Shown here: positions 25,378 to 35,210 of the stretch, piece after piece
How the letters are laid out: each line of letters begins with the position of its first letter
Position numbering within the stretch: the first letter of the stretch is position 1
Assembly: GCF_018860825.1 (NCBI RefSeq)
Contig: NZ_JAHKPZ010000012.1
Location: 1-64,000 of the forward strand
DNA: 64,000 nt
Direction of reading: 5' to 3'
Source of the DNA: Lacinutrix sp. C3R15
GTDB taxonomy: Bacteria; Bacteroidota; Bacteroidia; Flavobacteriales; Flavobacteriaceae
The notes under the pieces: generated by a model
Seen by the model: only the letters and a program-made list of their open reading frames with translations
What the model was told of the DNA's origin: nothing
Databases searched by the model: none
Position numbers and translations under genes: made by a program

Positions 25378-26613
25378 TTAATCATACTTAGGTTTTTGAA
25401 ACCATAAATCGGACAAAGAAATATTAATATTAAGGGTATTAATATATTCTTCAATAAGAATGCTTTCTGTGGTTCCTTTCTTTTCAAGTGAATACGAAAT
25501 ATTTAAAAGTGATCTTTTACCTAATGGTAAACCAAAACCTATAGAAGCTGCGTAGGAGTCTATTTTGGTATCATCAACTTTTAAATAGCCTGTATTATAA
25601 TTTAAACCCATTCTATAGTTTATACGATTGATGTATTTTTGGCTATTTGGGTTTATAGTATAAGAAGCACCTAAACTAAAAATATCTTGATCTACATAAG
25701 TCCCTAACGCATCTGATTGATTGGTAGCAGACCAGAAATTTTTATTATAATCTGCTGTTAATAGTATGTTTTTAAAATAGGTACTATATCCAAATCCTAG
25801 TTTTAAAGGAAGGTAAAAATCGTCAATATCTTCTCCTGTAGTTTGCTCTAATACAGAGTATGCAAAATTAGAATATTTACCAATTGTAACATCTTTAGAT
25901 CCTTTTAAAACCGTTGGAAAATCTAATGTAAACCCTATATTATGTTTCTTTAAAAGGTTGTATTGTAGTCCTAAACCAATTTGCAAACCACTATAATAGT
26001 TTTTTTCAGAAATATCTAAATAACTTTCAGATGTAGTAATATTTTCACTTTCTTCAATTTTACCAAACAAATAAGAGGTTTTAATACCAAGATTTAAATT
26101 GTTATTTATTTTTCTTCCGTAGTCTAATCGTAATTCATTTAAACCACCAGAACCTTCAATATTGGTAGTAAATTCTTCATCACTACCTTCAATATTACTT
26201 TGTAAACCTATTAGAGAATATCCTACAGTGGTAGCTGGTTTTAAGGTTAAACCTATACCATATTTATTATTGTAATTAAACCCTAAAGAAATATTAGTAA
26301 AAGTGGTAGTTGTGCTTTGTTCGTTTAAATTATCTACAGAAAGATTTATCAATTCTGCAGAACCACCAAAATCAAGAACAAACTCATTTTCTTTTAAGGT
26401 TACAAACGAAGCAGGATTATAAAGGTTTACTCCTCCACTTGCATCTAATGAAATTCCTGTTTTACCTAAACCACTACTTCTACCTGTGTTAGAATTGCTT
26501 TCTACTCCTAAACCAAATAGCGAATAAGGAGAACTTGTAAGGTTGTTAGTTTGTGCATATCCAAATAGACTACACACCATTGCTAAAACTATTAAGTACT
26601 TAGATTTATTCAT
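25378..26613 (-). CDS. Putative outer-membrane beta-barrel protein
   Basis: 411 aa from ATG 26613 (MNKSKYLIVLAMVCSLFGYA-Q, signal peptide). The N-terminal SSPYSLFGLGVESNSNTGRS segment and LYNPASF are typical of a Bacteroidetes outer-membrane protein family distantly like FadL. The rest alternates aromatic and glycine-rich strands. Its start overlaps the end of the DUF4270 gene by 8 bp, which favours translational coupling. Substrate unknown. Confidence 0.8.
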   Translation of the reverse strand: MNKSKYLIVLAMVCSLFGYAQTNNLTSSPYSLFGLGVESNSNTGRSSGLGKTGISLDASGGVNLYNPASFVTLKENEFVLDFGGSAELINLSVDNLNEQSTTTTFTNISLGFNYNNKYGIGLTLKPATTVGYSLIGLQSNIEGSDEEFTTNIEGSGGLNELRLDYGRKINNNLNLGIKTSYLFGKIEESENITTSESYLDISEKNYYSGLQIGLGLQYNLLKKHNIGFTLDFPTVLKGSKDVTIGKYSNFAYSVLEQTTGEDIDDFYLPLKLGFGYSTYFKNILLTADYNKNFWSATNQSDALGTYVDQDIFSLGASYTINPNSQKYINRINYRMGLNYNTGYLKVDDTKIDSYAASIGFGLPLGKRSLLNISYSLEKKGTTESILIEEYINTLNINISLSDLWFQKPKYD

Positions 26614-27898
26614 ATAAAGCATAGGTTATTATTAATTTGGTGTTATAATTAGATTTTTCACTATCGTTAAAAATTATTTTATTTACAGTATTATTATAAT
26701 TTTCTGGTATTAAAATAAGCGCATCTTCTGTTTCTGGACTTTCGCTTAGTTTTTGATCTATAAAATCGATAACAGGAACGTTATATAATACATGGTTAAA
26801 TTCTGATTCTTCACTACTTAGTGATGCTGTTACCACATCAATACTATTTGCTACTTGACTTGCAAAATCATTGTTTTGATCTAAGGTGTATAGTAATAAT
26901 TCTTCACTTAATGGCTGTATATCTGAATAAGAATCTGCATTAAGTTCTATGTATAGTGTTGCTTCTAATATGGTACCATCTGCACCAATATCATAAATGT
27001 TTTTTATAGAAGGAAATTCAATTTTAGTAACATAACCTGTTCCTGCCTGGTTATAACTCATGTTATTACTGTTTGGCGAATAAAGATTGTCCTCTTGGTC
27101 TGTTAAAAACTCTTGAGGTAAACCCGAAACATCACTATCTATATGATTAAAGTAGGTATTAATAGCTATATCATAAGTATACTCTTCACTTTCTAATTCG
27201 TCTGGCATACTATAAAAAAATCGAAGATAAGTTTCTTCGCTACTAGTAGAAAAACCAATAACAGCACTATTGTCATTTGCATCTGGCTGTACTGTAAGAC
27301 CTTTTAATTGTTGGTATAAAGACTCGTCATCTGTAATATTATTATCTCTAATACCATTAAATAGTTCTTCTCCAAAAGTATAAGGCAGTGTAACATAAAC
27401 CGAATCTTTATTAGGTGTTGGTTGATAGGTTTTTGTTACTAAAGGAGTGTCTTCATAACCAAAAGAAGAGGTGTTATAAAAATACGTGTCATCTGTACGT
27501 AATTTGTCTGTTAGTTTATGAATATGAAGTGTAGAAACCTGTGTAGTATCATTATAAAAATATGTGTCATAACCAAGTATTATTCCTACACTATCTAAAA
27601 CGGCATCATTATTTAATGTATATGTTGTTGGACTCATTTGAAAATAAGATGCTGTGTTTATAACTCCCATATCTGCATCTGTATATTGTCCTATTAATAA
27701 CCTTTCTTCTGTAGAGGTAGTAATAGAATCAAATTTCATAGTAGATAGTTGTACTAAAAAAGTATCAATAGATAATACTCTAATATTAGTATCTGTAAAA
27801 TCTTTTCCTGCTAAAAGTGTTTCTTCTTCAGAAGAACATGAGATTACAAATATTAAAACCGTTAATAAGGTTATTAAATAAAAAGGTGTTTTTAACAT
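26606..27898 (-). CDS. DUF4270-like lipoprotein
   Basis: About 430 aa from ATG 27898 (MLKTPFYLITLLTVLIFVIS then C-SSEEE). The pattern VLSIDTFLVQLSTMKFDSITTS near the N-terminus and GQYTDADMG is typical of DUF4270 cell-surface lipoproteins, which are widespread in Bacteroidetes and of unclear role. The start at 27925 would extend it by nine residues without a better signal. It is the first gene of a two-gene operon with the outer-membrane barrel and is divergent from the DUF6268/Kelch genes. Confidence 0.82.
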   Translation of the reverse strand: MLKTPFYLITLLTVLIFVISCSSEEETLLAGKDFTDTNIRVLSIDTFLVQLSTMKFDSITTSTEERLLIGQYTDADMGVINTASYFQMSPTTYTLNNDAVLDSVGIILGYDTYFYNDTTQVSTLHIHKLTDKLRTDDTYFYNTSSFGYEDTPLVTKTYQPTPNKDSVYVTLPYTFGEELFNGIRDNNITDDESLYQQLKGLTVQPDANDNSAVIGFSTSSEETYLRFFYSMPDELESEEYTYDIAINTYFNHIDSDVSGLPQEFLTDQEDNLYSPNSNNMSYNQAGTGYVTKIEFPSIKNIYDIGADGTILEATLYIELNADSYSDIQPLSEELLLYTLDQNNDFASQVANSIDVVTASLSSEESEFNHVLYNVPVIDFIDQKLSESPETEDALILIPENYNNTVNKIIFNDSEKSNYNTKLIITYALYE

Positions 27899-28132
27899 GT
27901 GCTTATAAGTATTTGTACAAATCAACTACGCTTTAGAGCTAATAAAAAGTATAATATACTTATCACGAGTATTTATCTACAAAGTGGGTGATTTATACTA
28001 TAAAACAGCACTACCTAGTTTATAGATTAAAATTACCTGTTGGTCTACAAAAAAAATGGATAGGTATATTTTATAAGTATTGTAAACCCTTGAGGTAGTA
28101 TGTTAGCATTCTATATTATAAATAATACAGTA

Positions 28133-29035
28133 ATGCGTAAAAAGACACTTCTTTATATCACCTTTAGTTTGGTTTCTATTCTCTCTTATGGACAAGAAAT
28201 TTTCACTACTACTAATGTAGAAGATTTGGTTGCTATAGAATATGAATATTTTCCAGATATAAGTGGTTTTAAAATGAAGAATAAATCTATTGCTATGGAT
28301 TTTACCTCCTTATTAAAGAAATCAGCTTTTGGTTTTGGAATTAATTACACCAATAATAGTATTGATTTTAAAGGACCTGATTTGCAGTATGATTTTAGAT
28401 CTTTTAGAGAAATACACACGATTCAAATGTATATGAACTACAATAAAGCGTTGGCAAACAATTGGAATGTTAGCCTAGAAATAGCGCCATATGTTTCTTC
28501 TACATTAAATAAAAAAGTTACTAGTGAAGATTTTGTACTTAGCTATGCTGCACATTTTATTAAAAATTGGAAAAAAGATGGCAATAAATCGTATTTAAAA
28601 ATAGGTGCAGGTTATGGTGCTTTATTTGGTGAACCTAATTTTTATCCGCTGGTTACCTACTCTAATCAGGTAACCGAAAAATTTAGATACCAATTAGGTA
28701 TACCTATAACTGGAGCTTATTATACTATAAACAAGCAGTCAAGTATTGATTTTACAGCACAACCAGAATCTATATATGCCAATAATGCTGCTCCTCTATT
28801 TTTAGAAGATACTACTGCTGTATACAATTCTAAACTAGAATTTCAAGCCATAAAATTAGCATTAGGATACAAGCTTCGTTTTGATAAAAACTGGACCACC
28901 TCTTTTAATGTTGGTTATTTAACAAATAGTGCCTTTACCATAAATAATAATAGTAACAATGAAATTTACAATTTTGATTCTGAAGAATCATTATCTGTAA
29001 GTGTAGGATTAAGTTTTAATATAAATAAAAAGTGA
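28133..29035 (+). CDS. DUF6268-like outer-membrane barrel protein
   Basis: 300 aa from ATG 28133 (MRKKTLLYITFSLVSILSYG-Q). An alternative ATG at 28100 adds 11 residues and spoils the signal peptide. The mature part is strand-rich with repeated aromatic-Gly patterns and ends in SVSVGLSFNINKK, a barrel-like C-terminus. It is directly followed by the Kelch lipoprotein gene (1 nt between them), so the two are probably made together. Function unknown; the family name is tentative. Confidence 0.72.
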   Translation: MRKKTLLYITFSLVSILSYGQEIFTTTNVEDLVAIEYEYFPDISGFKMKNKSIAMDFTSLLKKSAFGFGINYTNNSIDFKGPDLQYDFRSFREIHTIQMYMNYNKALANNWNVSLEIAPYVSSTLNKKVTSEDFVLSYAAHFIKNWKKDGNKSYLKIGAGYGALFGEPNFYPLVTYSNQVTEKFRYQLGIPITGAYYTINKQSSIDFTAQPESIYANNAAPLFLEDTTAVYNSKLEFQAIKLALGYKLRFDKNWTTSFNVGYLTNSAFTINNNSNNEIYNFDSEESLSVSVGLSFNINKK

Positions 29036-29036
29036 A

Positions 29037-30050
29037 ATGAAAAAAATGATTAGCAAAACAACCTTAAGATTTCTTTATTTAAGTACCATAACTGTACTCT
29101 TATTTAGTTGTAGTAACGACGACGATAGTGATGACAGTGTTGGTAACTGGGTAAAAAAATCAACATTTAATGAAGAAGCTAGAAGTAGCTCTACAGCCTT
29201 TACATTAGGAAACCTTGGTTACATGGGAACTGGGTATGATGGTGATGATTATTACAACGATTTTTGGAGTTATAATATGGACACCAACTCTTGGCAACAA
29301 TTAGCAGACTTACCAGGTATAGCACGTAGTTCTGCAGTATCTTTTGTTATTAATAATGAAGGATATATAGGTACAGGATATAATGGTGATACAAGCCAGG
29401 AATTATCAGATTTCTATAAATACAATGAAAGTGCAAATAGTTGGACACAAATTTCAGATTTTGCTGGTTCTGCACGTTATGGTGCTGTTGGTTTTGGGTC
29501 TGACACCTATGGTTATGTAGGTACAGGTTATGATGGAAGTGACAAAAAAGACTTCTGGAGATATAACCCTGCAACAGATACTTGGGAAGAATCTATTGGG
29601 TTTGGAGGAGATAAAAGAAAAGACGCTATTACCTTTACCATTAATAATGAAGTGTATTTAGCTACAGGAATTAGTAATGGTGTTTATGAAGAAGATTTTT
29701 GGAAATTTAACCTAGATACAGAAGTTTGGACTCAGTTAGAAGATATTGATGAAGATGATGATGATAATTATTACCTATATAGATCAAGTGCTGTAGCTTT
29801 TACTATAGATGGTAAAGGGTATATTGCTTGTGGTGAATATGGATCTAGTATAAATACTGTTTATGAATTTGATACATCTGATGAAGAATGGGAAGAAAAA
29901 ACAGAATTTGAACTTTATGCAAGAAGAGATGCTATTGCATTTAGTAATGGTGAGCGTGCTTTTGTAGCATTAGGAAGAAATGGTACTTTATATCTTGATG
30001 ACTGTATGGAATTTTTTCCAAACGCAGAACAAGATGATGATGATAATTAA
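29037..30050 (+). CDS. Kelch-repeat lipoprotein
   Basis: 337 aa. A lipoprotein signal (LLFSC) is followed by SNDDDSDD, then about six Kelch blades each with a GY(M/I/V)GTGY-type core, an aromatic YN segment and a W about 10 residues on. It probably folds as a beta-propeller facing outward. A very acidic C-terminus (EQDDDDN) ends it. It is co-transcribed with the preceding barrel and followed by a terminator. In Bacteroidetes such propellers bind glycans or proteins at the surface. Confidence 0.85.
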   Translation: MKKMISKTTLRFLYLSTITVLLFSCSNDDDSDDSVGNWVKKSTFNEEARSSSTAFTLGNLGYMGTGYDGDDYYNDFWSYNMDTNSWQQLADLPGIARSSAVSFVINNEGYIGTGYNGDTSQELSDFYKYNESANSWTQISDFAGSARYGAVGFGSDTYGYVGTGYDGSDKKDFWRYNPATDTWEESIGFGGDKRKDAITFTINNEVYLATGISNGVYEEDFWKFNLDTEVWTQLEDIDEDDDDNYYLYRSSAVAFTIDGKGYIACGEYGSSINTVYEFDTSDEEWEEKTEFELYARRDAIAFSNGERAFVALGRNGTLYLDDCMEFFPNAEQDDDDN

Positions 30051-30088
30051 TAAATAGGTTTAGTTTGATGTCGCGTAATGCGCTAATT

Positions 30089-30137
30089 AAGAGTCAGGGT
30101 ATTATATTAATCCTGTTATACTTCTGGCTCTTTTTTT
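30089..30137 (+). terminator. Terminator after the Kelch gene
   Basis: An imperfect stem of AAGAGTCAG with CTGGCTCTT, long loop, then a run of seven T. It separates the Kelch operon from the DUF4907 gene, which should therefore have its own promoter or rely on read-through. Confidence 0.6.
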
Positions 30138-30149
30138 AATTTAAATATT

Positions 30150-30500
30150 ATGAAAAATATATATAAATACATTGCCGTTTTTTCTGCAATTGCAATTCTT
30201 ACTATTCTATTGTTATATTTTCAATCTGTAAATAATGCTGTTGAAGATATAAAAGAAACAAATTCAACCTATAGTTTAAAGCTTATTGAAAAAGAAAATT
30301 CTTGGATTTACGAGGTTTATAACCAGGAGCAATTATATATTCGTCAAGAATACATTCCTGCTGTAAAAGGAAAACAGGTATTTAAAACCAAAGAAGATGC
30401 TCAAAAAGTAGGTCAAGTTGTAATTAATAAACTTACTAATAAAACACTTCCTGTAGTAACTGTAGCAGAATTAACAAATAATAACATTAGTTTTCAGTAA
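30150..30500 (+). CDS. DUF4907-like membrane-anchored protein
   Basis: 116 aa with an uncleaved N-terminal membrane helix (about residues 7-25) and a small exported alpha/beta domain (YSLKLIEKENSWIYEVYNQEQ, FKTKEDAQKVGQVVINKL), a pattern I associate with DUF4907. It lies 24 bp before a LytS-type histidine kinase gene in the same direction, so it may feed a signal to it. Role unknown. Confidence 0.7.
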   Translation: MKNIYKYIAVFSAIAILTILLLYFQSVNNAVEDIKETNSTYSLKLIEKENSWIYEVYNQEQLYIRQEYIPAVKGKQVFKTKEDAQKVGQVVINKLTNKTLPVVTVAELTNNNISFQ

Positions 30501-30524
30501 TTTAATGTATAAATTTATAGAAGC

Positions 30525-31568
30525 TTGAAAAGTAAAATAGCATATAAAGAAATTATTATACATACCTTGGTATGGCTGTGTCTTAGTATATTTCCATTAT
30601 TTACCGCATACATGGATTTAGGAAGAATTCCTTCAGGAATGTATTTAAGGCAAGCTTTAACACCAATTGTGTTTTATGCAAACTATTTAGTTTTTGTACC
30701 TTATCTTTTACTCAAGCGAAAACTATTTGTATACATCTTTGTTTCTATACTTTTTTTGCTGTTATACAATTACGTTACCGAAGAACTCATATTACATGCT
30801 GTAGAATTTAGAAAAAGACCAATGCATCCCAATATGCCAGGAGGTCTATTTGGTTTTAAACATGCAATACCTATAATGTTTTCTTTATCTCTTTTTTTAT
30901 TAGGTGGTATTTTTAGTTTGGTAGTTAACTTTTACAAAAGAGAACATCTATCTAAAGAACTAGAAAGCAAACAAAAAGACATAAAATTAAAGTTTTTAAG
31001 AAACCAATTAAATCCACATTTTTTATTTAATTCTTTAAATAGTATTTACTCTTTAGTACGTAGTAAATCTGAAGATGCGCCAGAAGCTGTAATTACATTA
31101 TCAGAATTAATGCGCTATATGTTATACGAAGTAGGAAATGATCAAGTATTATTAGAGAAAGAAATAAATTATATTCAAAATTATATAGCCTTACAAAAGT
31201 TACGGTTTAAAAATACAGAATCCGTAAAATTGAAATTAATAGGTGATACCAAAAAATTAAAAATATACCCTTTACTATTAATATCCTTTATAGAAAATGC
31301 CTTTAAGTATGGTACCGATTATAAAGGAAACACAGAAATTGATATTAAAATTGAAGTAAAAAACGATAAATTAATTTTTAAAGTTGAAAATATAATAGGA
31401 CTTCATACACGAGATGAAAAAAATTCTGGAGTAGGTTTACAAAACATTAAGAATCAACTTAATTATCTCTATAAAAACAATCATGAACTAACTATAATTG
31501 AAGACAAAACCCATTATAGAGTTCTTTTAATCTTAAACTTAAAAGAAGATGAAATGCATAATAATTGA
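30525..31568 (+). CDS. LytS/YehU-type sensor histidine kinase
   Basis: 347 aa from TTG 30525. Four hydrophobic segments (about residues 10-130) form the membrane sensor. A short linker is followed by the phosphoacceptor region LNPHFLFNSLNSIYSL and the ATP-binding segment with ENAFKYG and GVGLQNIKNQL. Its end overlaps the response regulator start by 20 bp. Membrane sensor of a two-component pair; the signal is unknown. A second pair of the same type lies at 38125-39894. Confidence 0.92.
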   Translation: MKSKIAYKEIIIHTLVWLCLSIFPLFTAYMDLGRIPSGMYLRQALTPIVFYANYLVFVPYLLLKRKLFVYIFVSILFLLLYNYVTEELILHAVEFRKRPMHPNMPGGLFGFKHAIPIMFSLSLFLLGGIFSLVVNFYKREHLSKELESKQKDIKLKFLRNQLNPHFLFNSLNSIYSLVRSKSEDAPEAVITLSELMRYMLYEVGNDQVLLEKEINYIQNYIALQKLRFKNTESVKLKLIGDTKKLKIYPLLLISFIENAFKYGTDYKGNTEIDIKIEVKNDKLIFKVENIIGLHTRDEKNSGVGLQNIKNQLNYLYKNNHELTIIEDKTHYRVLLILNLKEDEMHNN

Positions 31569-32277
31569 TGACGAACCTTTAGCTATTGATATTATAGAAT
31601 CCTACTGTAAAGCCATAGGTGGTGTAGATTTAATCGCTACATTTACAAACGCTATTGAAGCCCTAGATTTTATAAACAATAATAATATAGACTTGGTTTT
31701 TTCTGATATTGAAATGCCAAATATTTCTGGTATTGAACTTATAAAAGCACTAGAAGGCAAAGTACCTTACTTTATTTTTACAACTGCTTATCCTCAATAT
31801 GCATTAGAGGGTTTTGATTTAAATGCCGCAGATTACTTAGTAAAACCAATTCCGTTTCCGCGATTTATAAAAGCGGTAAATAGAGTTAAAGAAATGATTA
31901 AGTTAAACCAGACTAATACCTTTGTTAATTTTTCTTCTGCAGGAGGAGAAACTACAGTACAGGAAGATGACTTTATTTTTGTAAAATCTGAATATGAAAA
32001 TTTAAAAATAGATATAAAAGAAATTAAGTATATACAAGGTTTAAAAGATTATCTGAAAATTCATTCTGAAAAATCAAAACCCATATTAACACTTATGAGT
32101 TTTAAAGAAATTCAGTCTAAACTACCTGAAAACACTTTTATTAGAGTACATAGGTCTTATATTGTAAACGTAAATAAAATTACTTCTATCCAAAAAAATA
32201 GAATCATTATTAAAGACGAAAGAATTGCAATAGGAGAAAGCTATAAGCATTTAGTTTATAGCAGATTAAAAATATAG
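31549..32277 (+). CDS. LytTR-family response regulator
   Basis: 242 aa. Receiver domain (about 1-120) with phosphoacceptor D in VFSDIEMPN and conserved acidic pair DDE near the start; C-terminal LytTR DNA-binding domain (about 140-242) with FIRVHRSYIVNVNKI. Acts with the histidine kinase whose gene it overlaps. Targets may include the neighbouring surface-protein genes. Confidence 0.93.
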   Translation: MKCIIIDDEPLAIDIIESYCKAIGGVDLIATFTNAIEALDFINNNNIDLVFSDIEMPNISGIELIKALEGKVPYFIFTTAYPQYALEGFDLNAADYLVKPIPFPRFIKAVNRVKEMIKLNQTNTFVNFSSAGGETTVQEDDFIFVKSEYENLKIDIKEIKYIQGLKDYLKIHSEKSKPILTLMSFKEIQSKLPENTFIRVHRSYIVNVNKITSIQKNRIIIKDERIAIGESYKHLVYSRLKI

Positions 32278-32373
32278 TTTCTTATACTAATTAAACAACT
32301 ACTAGGTTATAATAACTATTTTTAATATATTATATAATAACACCTACATTTTGTTTAATTAATAAACTATATA

Positions 32374-32838
32374 ATGATGAAAGCTAAACAAATCTTATTT
32401 CGTTTTATTTTATTTTTAGGTATCTTCTTTTTTATTATATCCTGCTCTTCAGATGATGATGATGATTCTTCTAGTGCAACTACTCAAAGTCAAATACAAA
32501 GCAACATACAATCAGGAACCTGGAGAATAACTAGTTTTATTGATTCAGGTACAGATGAAACGTACCATTTTACAGGCTATAATTTTACATTTTATAGTTC
32601 TGGAGTTTTAAATGCTGATAACGAAACTATTAGTTATGATGGTACTTGGAGTATTACTAATAGCAGCAGTAGCAGTGATGATGATTTAGATTTTAATATA
32701 AATTTTAATCTAACTAATGATTTTGAAGATTTAAATGATGATTGGGATATATTTTTGCATTCCGCAACTAAAATTGAATTAATTGACATTAGCGGAGGAA
32801 ATGGTGGAACAGACTACTTAACTTTTCAGAAAAACTAA
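32374..32838 (+). CDS. Lipoprotein, probably lipocalin-like
   Basis: 154 aa. Lipoprotein signal ending IISC, followed by SSDDDDDSSS, a strong surface-export type signal. The mature part (SGTWRITSFIDSGTDET, YDGTWSITN, LTFQKN) has the short strand pattern of small lipocalin-like proteins in Bacteroidetes. Ligand unknown. It lies 96 bp after the response regulator and ends at a terminator. Confidence 0.72.
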   Translation: MMKAKQILFRFILFLGIFFFIISCSSDDDDDSSSATTQSQIQSNIQSGTWRITSFIDSGTDETYHFTGYNFTFYSSGVLNADNETISYDGTWSITNSSSSSDDDLDFNINFNLTNDFEDLNDDWDIFLHSATKIELIDISGGNGGTDYLTFQKN

Positions 32839-32857
32839 GTGAGTTTTAAAAACTATT

Positions 32858-32877
32858 AAATGCTCTTAAGCATTTTT
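32858..32877 (+). terminator. Short terminator hairpin
   Basis: Stem AAATGCT / AGCATTT, loop CTTA, followed by two further T. It sits just after the lipoprotein gene, in front of the convergent monooxygenase gene. Confidence 0.6.
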
Positions 32878-32915
32878 ACTATCTTTTTTATTAGTGTTAT
32901 GTATTAAAGGTTTAG

Positions 32916-33929
32916 TTAGTGGTTGTCATTAAGTTCTTCCATAATTTCAGCAAATAACTTATAAGATTTTATTCTATCCTTAATATCATAAATATTAGTC
33001 ACAGCAATAAGTTCATTGGCATTGGTTTCTGCTATAAATGCTTTTACTTGCTTTTTTACACTAGCTTTACTTCCTATAAAAGCATATTTTAGCATTTGAT
33101 GTACTTGTGGGTTTTGCATCACCTGTTTCAAATCCTCCGTCATATCACTTGGTGGTTGTACTTTATCACGTTTACCTGTAAATAAACCAATAATCATTTG
33201 TATTAAAGAAGTAGATAAACGCTCTGCTTCTTGATCTGTATCTGCAATAATGATGTTTACTCCTACTATTATATAAGGTTTTTGTAATAGAGCTGAGGAT
33301 TTAAACTCTTCACGATAAATTGCTAAAGCATGAAATAAATGCGTGGTTGCAAAATGACTAGCAAAAGCATACGGCAAACCTTTTTTTGCTGCAAGATGTG
33401 CACTATCTGTACTAGAACCTAAAATATAAATAGGCACCTCTACTCCTTCTGCTACTGTGGCACGTACTTTAGCATTTTTATTTTCTACAGAAAAGTATTG
33501 TTCTATTTTTTCTAATTCCTGCGGAAAAGCATGTGCTGCTTGCATAAAATCACTACGTATCGCTTCAGCAGTTTCTCTATCTGTTCCTGGAGCTCTTCCT
33601 AAACCTAAATCAATTCGGTTAGGATATAAAGAAGCTAAAGTACCAAACTGTTCTGCTATTATTAATGGCGAATGATTAGGTAACATTACTCCTCCAGAAC
33701 CTACACGAAGCCTTTTTGTACCTTGCGCAACATAGCCTATTAAAACAGAGGTTGCACTACTAGCTATATTTGAAGAATTATGATGCTCTGCCAACCAATA
33801 GCGAGTATAACCAAAACTTTCTGCATGCACTGCTAATTCTAGCACATTATTAAATGTTTGTTTAAGTGTATGTCCTGCAGATACTAATGCAAGGTCTAAT
33901 ATAGAGTAAGTGGTCTTTTTTGTTGTCAT
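32916..33929 (-). CDS. LLM-class (luciferase-like) flavin-dependent oxidoreductase
   Basis: 337 aa from ATG 33929 (MTTKKTTYSILDLALVSAG); an earlier ATG adds seven residues. TIM-barrel flavoprotein: RYWLAEHHN, RVGSGGVMLPNHSPL and GLGRAPGTD are hallmarks of the MsnO8/YhbW-type branch. It uses FMNH2 and oxygen; substrate unknown. Single gene, divergent from the redoxin. Confidence 0.88.
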   Translation of the reverse strand: MTTKKTTYSILDLALVSAGHTLKQTFNNVLELAVHAESFGYTRYWLAEHHNSSNIASSATSVLIGYVAQGTKRLRVGSGGVMLPNHSPLIIAEQFGTLASLYPNRIDLGLGRAPGTDRETAEAIRSDFMQAAHAFPQELEKIEQYFSVENKNAKVRATVAEGVEVPIYILGSSTDSAHLAAKKGLPYAFASHFATTHLFHALAIYREEFKSSALLQKPYIIVGVNIIIADTDQEAERLSTSLIQMIIGLFTGKRDKVQPPSDMTEDLKQVMQNPQVHQMLKYAFIGSKASVKKQVKAFIAETNANELIAVTNIYDIKDRIKSYKLFAEIMEELNDNH

Positions 33930-34092
33930 AAATACAAGATACATGTGCACAATTGGTGATGTTTTAGCACAATAATAAAAGCAAAGTTACATAACGTATT
34001 ACTTTAAAAGAATAATAAACTTTTAAATAAACTATGCATAGTATTTAATCCCTAAATTTGTACTTATTAATAAAAAAACGCAAAACTTATAA

Positions 34093-34533
34093 ATGAATAC
34101 TCTTGTTCAATCCATACCTGTTTTAGATTTAGATGGTCATGCTGTAGATTTAATGACTAGATATAAAAACAAGGTCTTACTGCTTTTAATTTACAATAAT
34201 GACTGCTTAGGCTGTACAGGTAGAGCTATTCCTTTAGCTTATGAGTTTCAACAACAGTATCCAAATCTTCAGGTAGTAGGTATTCATGCCGATTTTGTAA
34301 ATAGAGAAGGCACAAAAGAAACAATAAAAAGTATTTTTACAAGTGGCGAAAATCCGTTTCCTATTTACATAGATAAACACCATAAAGTTTTTGATCAATT
34401 TCAGGCAGAAGGTACTCCACAATGGGTATTAATTTCTAATAAAGGAGAATTATTTCGTTCTATTTTCGGCTCACAAGAAAATGCACAAAATCGTTTGTAT
34501 TATGCATTACAAAGCCTTCTTGAAAACCTTTAA
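34093..34533 (+). CDS. Thioredoxin-fold redoxin protein
   Basis: 146-aa cytoplasmic protein with a TlpA/AhpC-like thioredoxin fold. The active-site motif is NNDCLGCTGRA (CLGC), a CxxC pair suited to thiol exchange or peroxide reduction, with the cis-proline in GTPQWVL. No signal peptide, unlike most TlpA proteins. It is 28 bp upstream of two thiE-like genes and probably co-transcribed with them. Confidence 0.82.
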   Translation: MNTLVQSIPVLDLDGHAVDLMTRYKNKVLLLLIYNNDCLGCTGRAIPLAYEFQQQYPNLQVVGIHADFVNREGTKETIKSIFTSGENPFPIYIDKHHKVFDQFQAEGTPQWVLISNKGELFRSIFGSQENAQNRLYYALQSLLENL

Positions 34534-34561
34534 TAAGTAAAAGAGTAAAACCAAAAACATG

Positions 34562-35203
34562 ATGATACCTAAATTACATTATATAGCACAAGGAAATTCT
34601 CCTAAAGAACTTTTAGAAAACATACAAAATGCATGCACTTCTGGTATAGAATTGGTGCAGTTACGTATGGAAAATGCTTCAGAAAAAAAGGTGTTAAAAG
34701 TAGCTAAAGAAGTTATGAAAATTACTTCTCACTATCAAACAAGATTAATAATTAATAGGTATTATAAAGTAGCAAAAGAAATAAAAGCAGATGGTGTATA
34801 TTTAGAAAAAACAGACACCTCTCCTACTATAGTTAGAAAATATCTCTATACTTGGCAAAGTATAGGAGCTGCAGCAAATACTTTAGAAGATTGCGAAAAA
34901 CTATTAGATCAAGAGATTGACTACATTAGTTTAGGTCCTTTTAGCAACCAAATAACCAATAAAAACTTAAATACTGCATTAGGATTAAACGGTTACACTG
35001 CAATTACAGATGTTTTAAAAACACCAATCCCTATTCTTGGCTTTGGCAAGATAAATATAGAAGATGTAAAAGATATTTTAAAAACAGGTATTTCTGGTAT
35101 TGTAGTTTCTAATGCTATTACCAAAAATTTTAATACTATAAAAACCTTTAACCAATTGTTAAATGCTTCTGTAACACAAGAGCAAAGACATACTTTTAAA
35201 TAA
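34562..35203 (+). CDS. Thiamine phosphate synthase-like protein (first of two)
   Basis: 213 aa TIM-barrel of the ThiE/TenI family, which joins the thiazole and pyrimidine parts of thiamine phosphate. IELVQLRMEN, ADGVYLEK, YISLGPF and the phosphate-binding LGFGKI and SGIVVSNAI segments fit the family. The LGPFSNQITN loop differs from the usual LGPVFPTxTK, so activity is uncertain. ATG 34559 adds one Met. Followed 8 bp later by a second paralogue. Confidence 0.8.
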   Translation: MIPKLHYIAQGNSPKELLENIQNACTSGIELVQLRMENASEKKVLKVAKEVMKITSHYQTRLIINRYYKVAKEIKADGVYLEKTDTSPTIVRKYLYTWQSIGAAANTLEDCEKLLDQEIDYISLGPFSNQITNKNLNTALGLNGYTAITDVLKTPIPILGFGKINIEDVKDILKTGISGIVVSNAITKNFNTIKTFNQLLNASVTQEQRHTFK

Positions 35204-35210
35204 AAATACA

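Noticed and set aside
33930-33950. Earlier ATG for the luciferase-like oxidoreductase
   Set aside because: The extra seven residues (MHMYLVF) do not match the family start.
34000-34562. TPP riboswitch before the thiE-like genes
   Set aside because: No CTGAGA or TPP core motif found.
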